This document shows, one piece after another, positions 63,784 through 64,000 of a stretch of DNA of 64,000 nucleotides. The stretch is from Acetivibrio sp964564015 (lineage in GTDB: Bacteria > Bacillota > Clostridia > Acetivibrionales > Acetivibrionaceae). The first letter of the stretch is position 1. Each line of letters opens with the position of its first letter. The notes beneath the pieces were generated by a model. The model saw nothing but the letters and a program-made list of their open reading frames with translations, ran no database searches and was not told the DNA's origin. Position numbers and translations under genes: made by a program. The stretch spans positions 1 through 64,000 of the forward strand of contig CAZLZR010000012.1 of the NCBI GenBank assembly GCA_964564015.1, given 5' to 3'.

Positions 63784-63984
63784 CTAAGCCATCGATTGTT
63801 CAAGAATCATTCTGGCAGCACTAACAGCAAACTCAAGAATCTTCATACAGTCATTCCCTTTTGTATGGTATCCTGATGTATTTGTTGTACGTTGGCGAAT
63901 AACAATTACGTCTGCATTACTGTCCTTCTGAAATTTTAAAATAACATTTTCAGGAGCACGCAATTTTCTATAATATTTCTCCAA
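63784..63984 (-). CDS. Hypothetical protein at the window edge, possibly partial
   Basis: 66 residues if it starts at TTG 63984, which has GGAAAGGA upstream; the frame is open above it to the edge, so it may be the end of a longer gene. Sequence features: a basic start (YYRKLRAPENVILKF), a DVIVIRQRTTN strand and a final amphipathic helix LEFAVSAARMILEQSMA. No family is recognised. Confidence 0.45.
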   Translation of the reverse strand: MEKYYRKLRAPENVILKFQKDSNADVIVIRQRTTNTSGYHTKGNDCMKILEFAVSAARMILEQSMA

Positions 63985-64000
63985 TCCAAAATCCTTTCCA

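Overview
The window comes from a low-GC, endospore-forming, cellulosome-producing clostridium of the Acetivibrio/Ruminiclostridium type. The signs are a complete gerA-B-C germinant-receptor operon, two secreted plant-cell-wall enzymes ending in type I dockerins (a feruloyl-esterase-like protein and a GH30 glucuronoxylanase), a T-box leader, extended -10 promoters and strong GGAGG ribosome sites. The species cannot be fixed from sequence alone.

Positions 1-26.6 kb: about 23 genes, all on the minus strand, read from 26.6 kb toward 1. They look like a contractile-injection-type locus of Gram-positive character: two VgrG-like spikes, a DUF4280 PAAR-like tip, a large Rhs protein cut by the window edge, and a tube/sheath/tube-like trio. 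With them are a Ser/Thr kinase, an intact PP2C phosphatase, a PP2C-like protein that has lost catalytic Asp residues, two FHA proteins, a J-domain protein and a large Hsp70/actin-fold ATPase. Several unrecognised genes may be baseplate parts. Inside the locus is a RelA/SpoT-fold synthetase-like protein that keeps its catalytic motifs, followed by a small protein and an HD hydrolase of the MESH1/SAH type. I read this as a candidate alarmone-type toxin with an enzymatic antidote. Surface-type proteins (leucine-rich repeat plus stalk domains, Pro-Thr repeats) lie between the two blocks.

Positions 26.9-32.7 kb: three related FAD-binding oxidoreductases mixed with polytopic membrane proteins resembling the CBO0543 group, and two small ferritin-like helical proteins. 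Positions 32.7-36.8 kb: the germinant receptor operon. Positions 37.3-45.9 kb: a 7TM-PAS sensor without a kinase domain; an ECF sigma factor, a fused anti-sigma/LCP protein and a YdcF protein in one operon; a lipoprotein; a ferredoxin-type aldo-keto reductase; and RecD2.

Positions 46.0-48.8 kb: a zone of gene decay with an IS110 fragment, a frameshifted YARHG/SH3 gene, and an intact Uma2 gene beside a broken Uma2 copy. Positions 48.8-53.9 kb: a two-component system driving an ABC transporter with an FtsX-type permease. Positions 54.2-63.9 kb: a small membrane protein, a T-box-controlled methionyl-tRNA synthetase with eight zinc-knuckle cysteines, a secreted TPR/stalk protein, the two dockerin enzymes, a membrane protein and an edge ORF. 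An interspersed repeat of about 100 bp occurs at 40.8 and 52.1 kb. I saw no rRNA, tRNA or CRISPR array.
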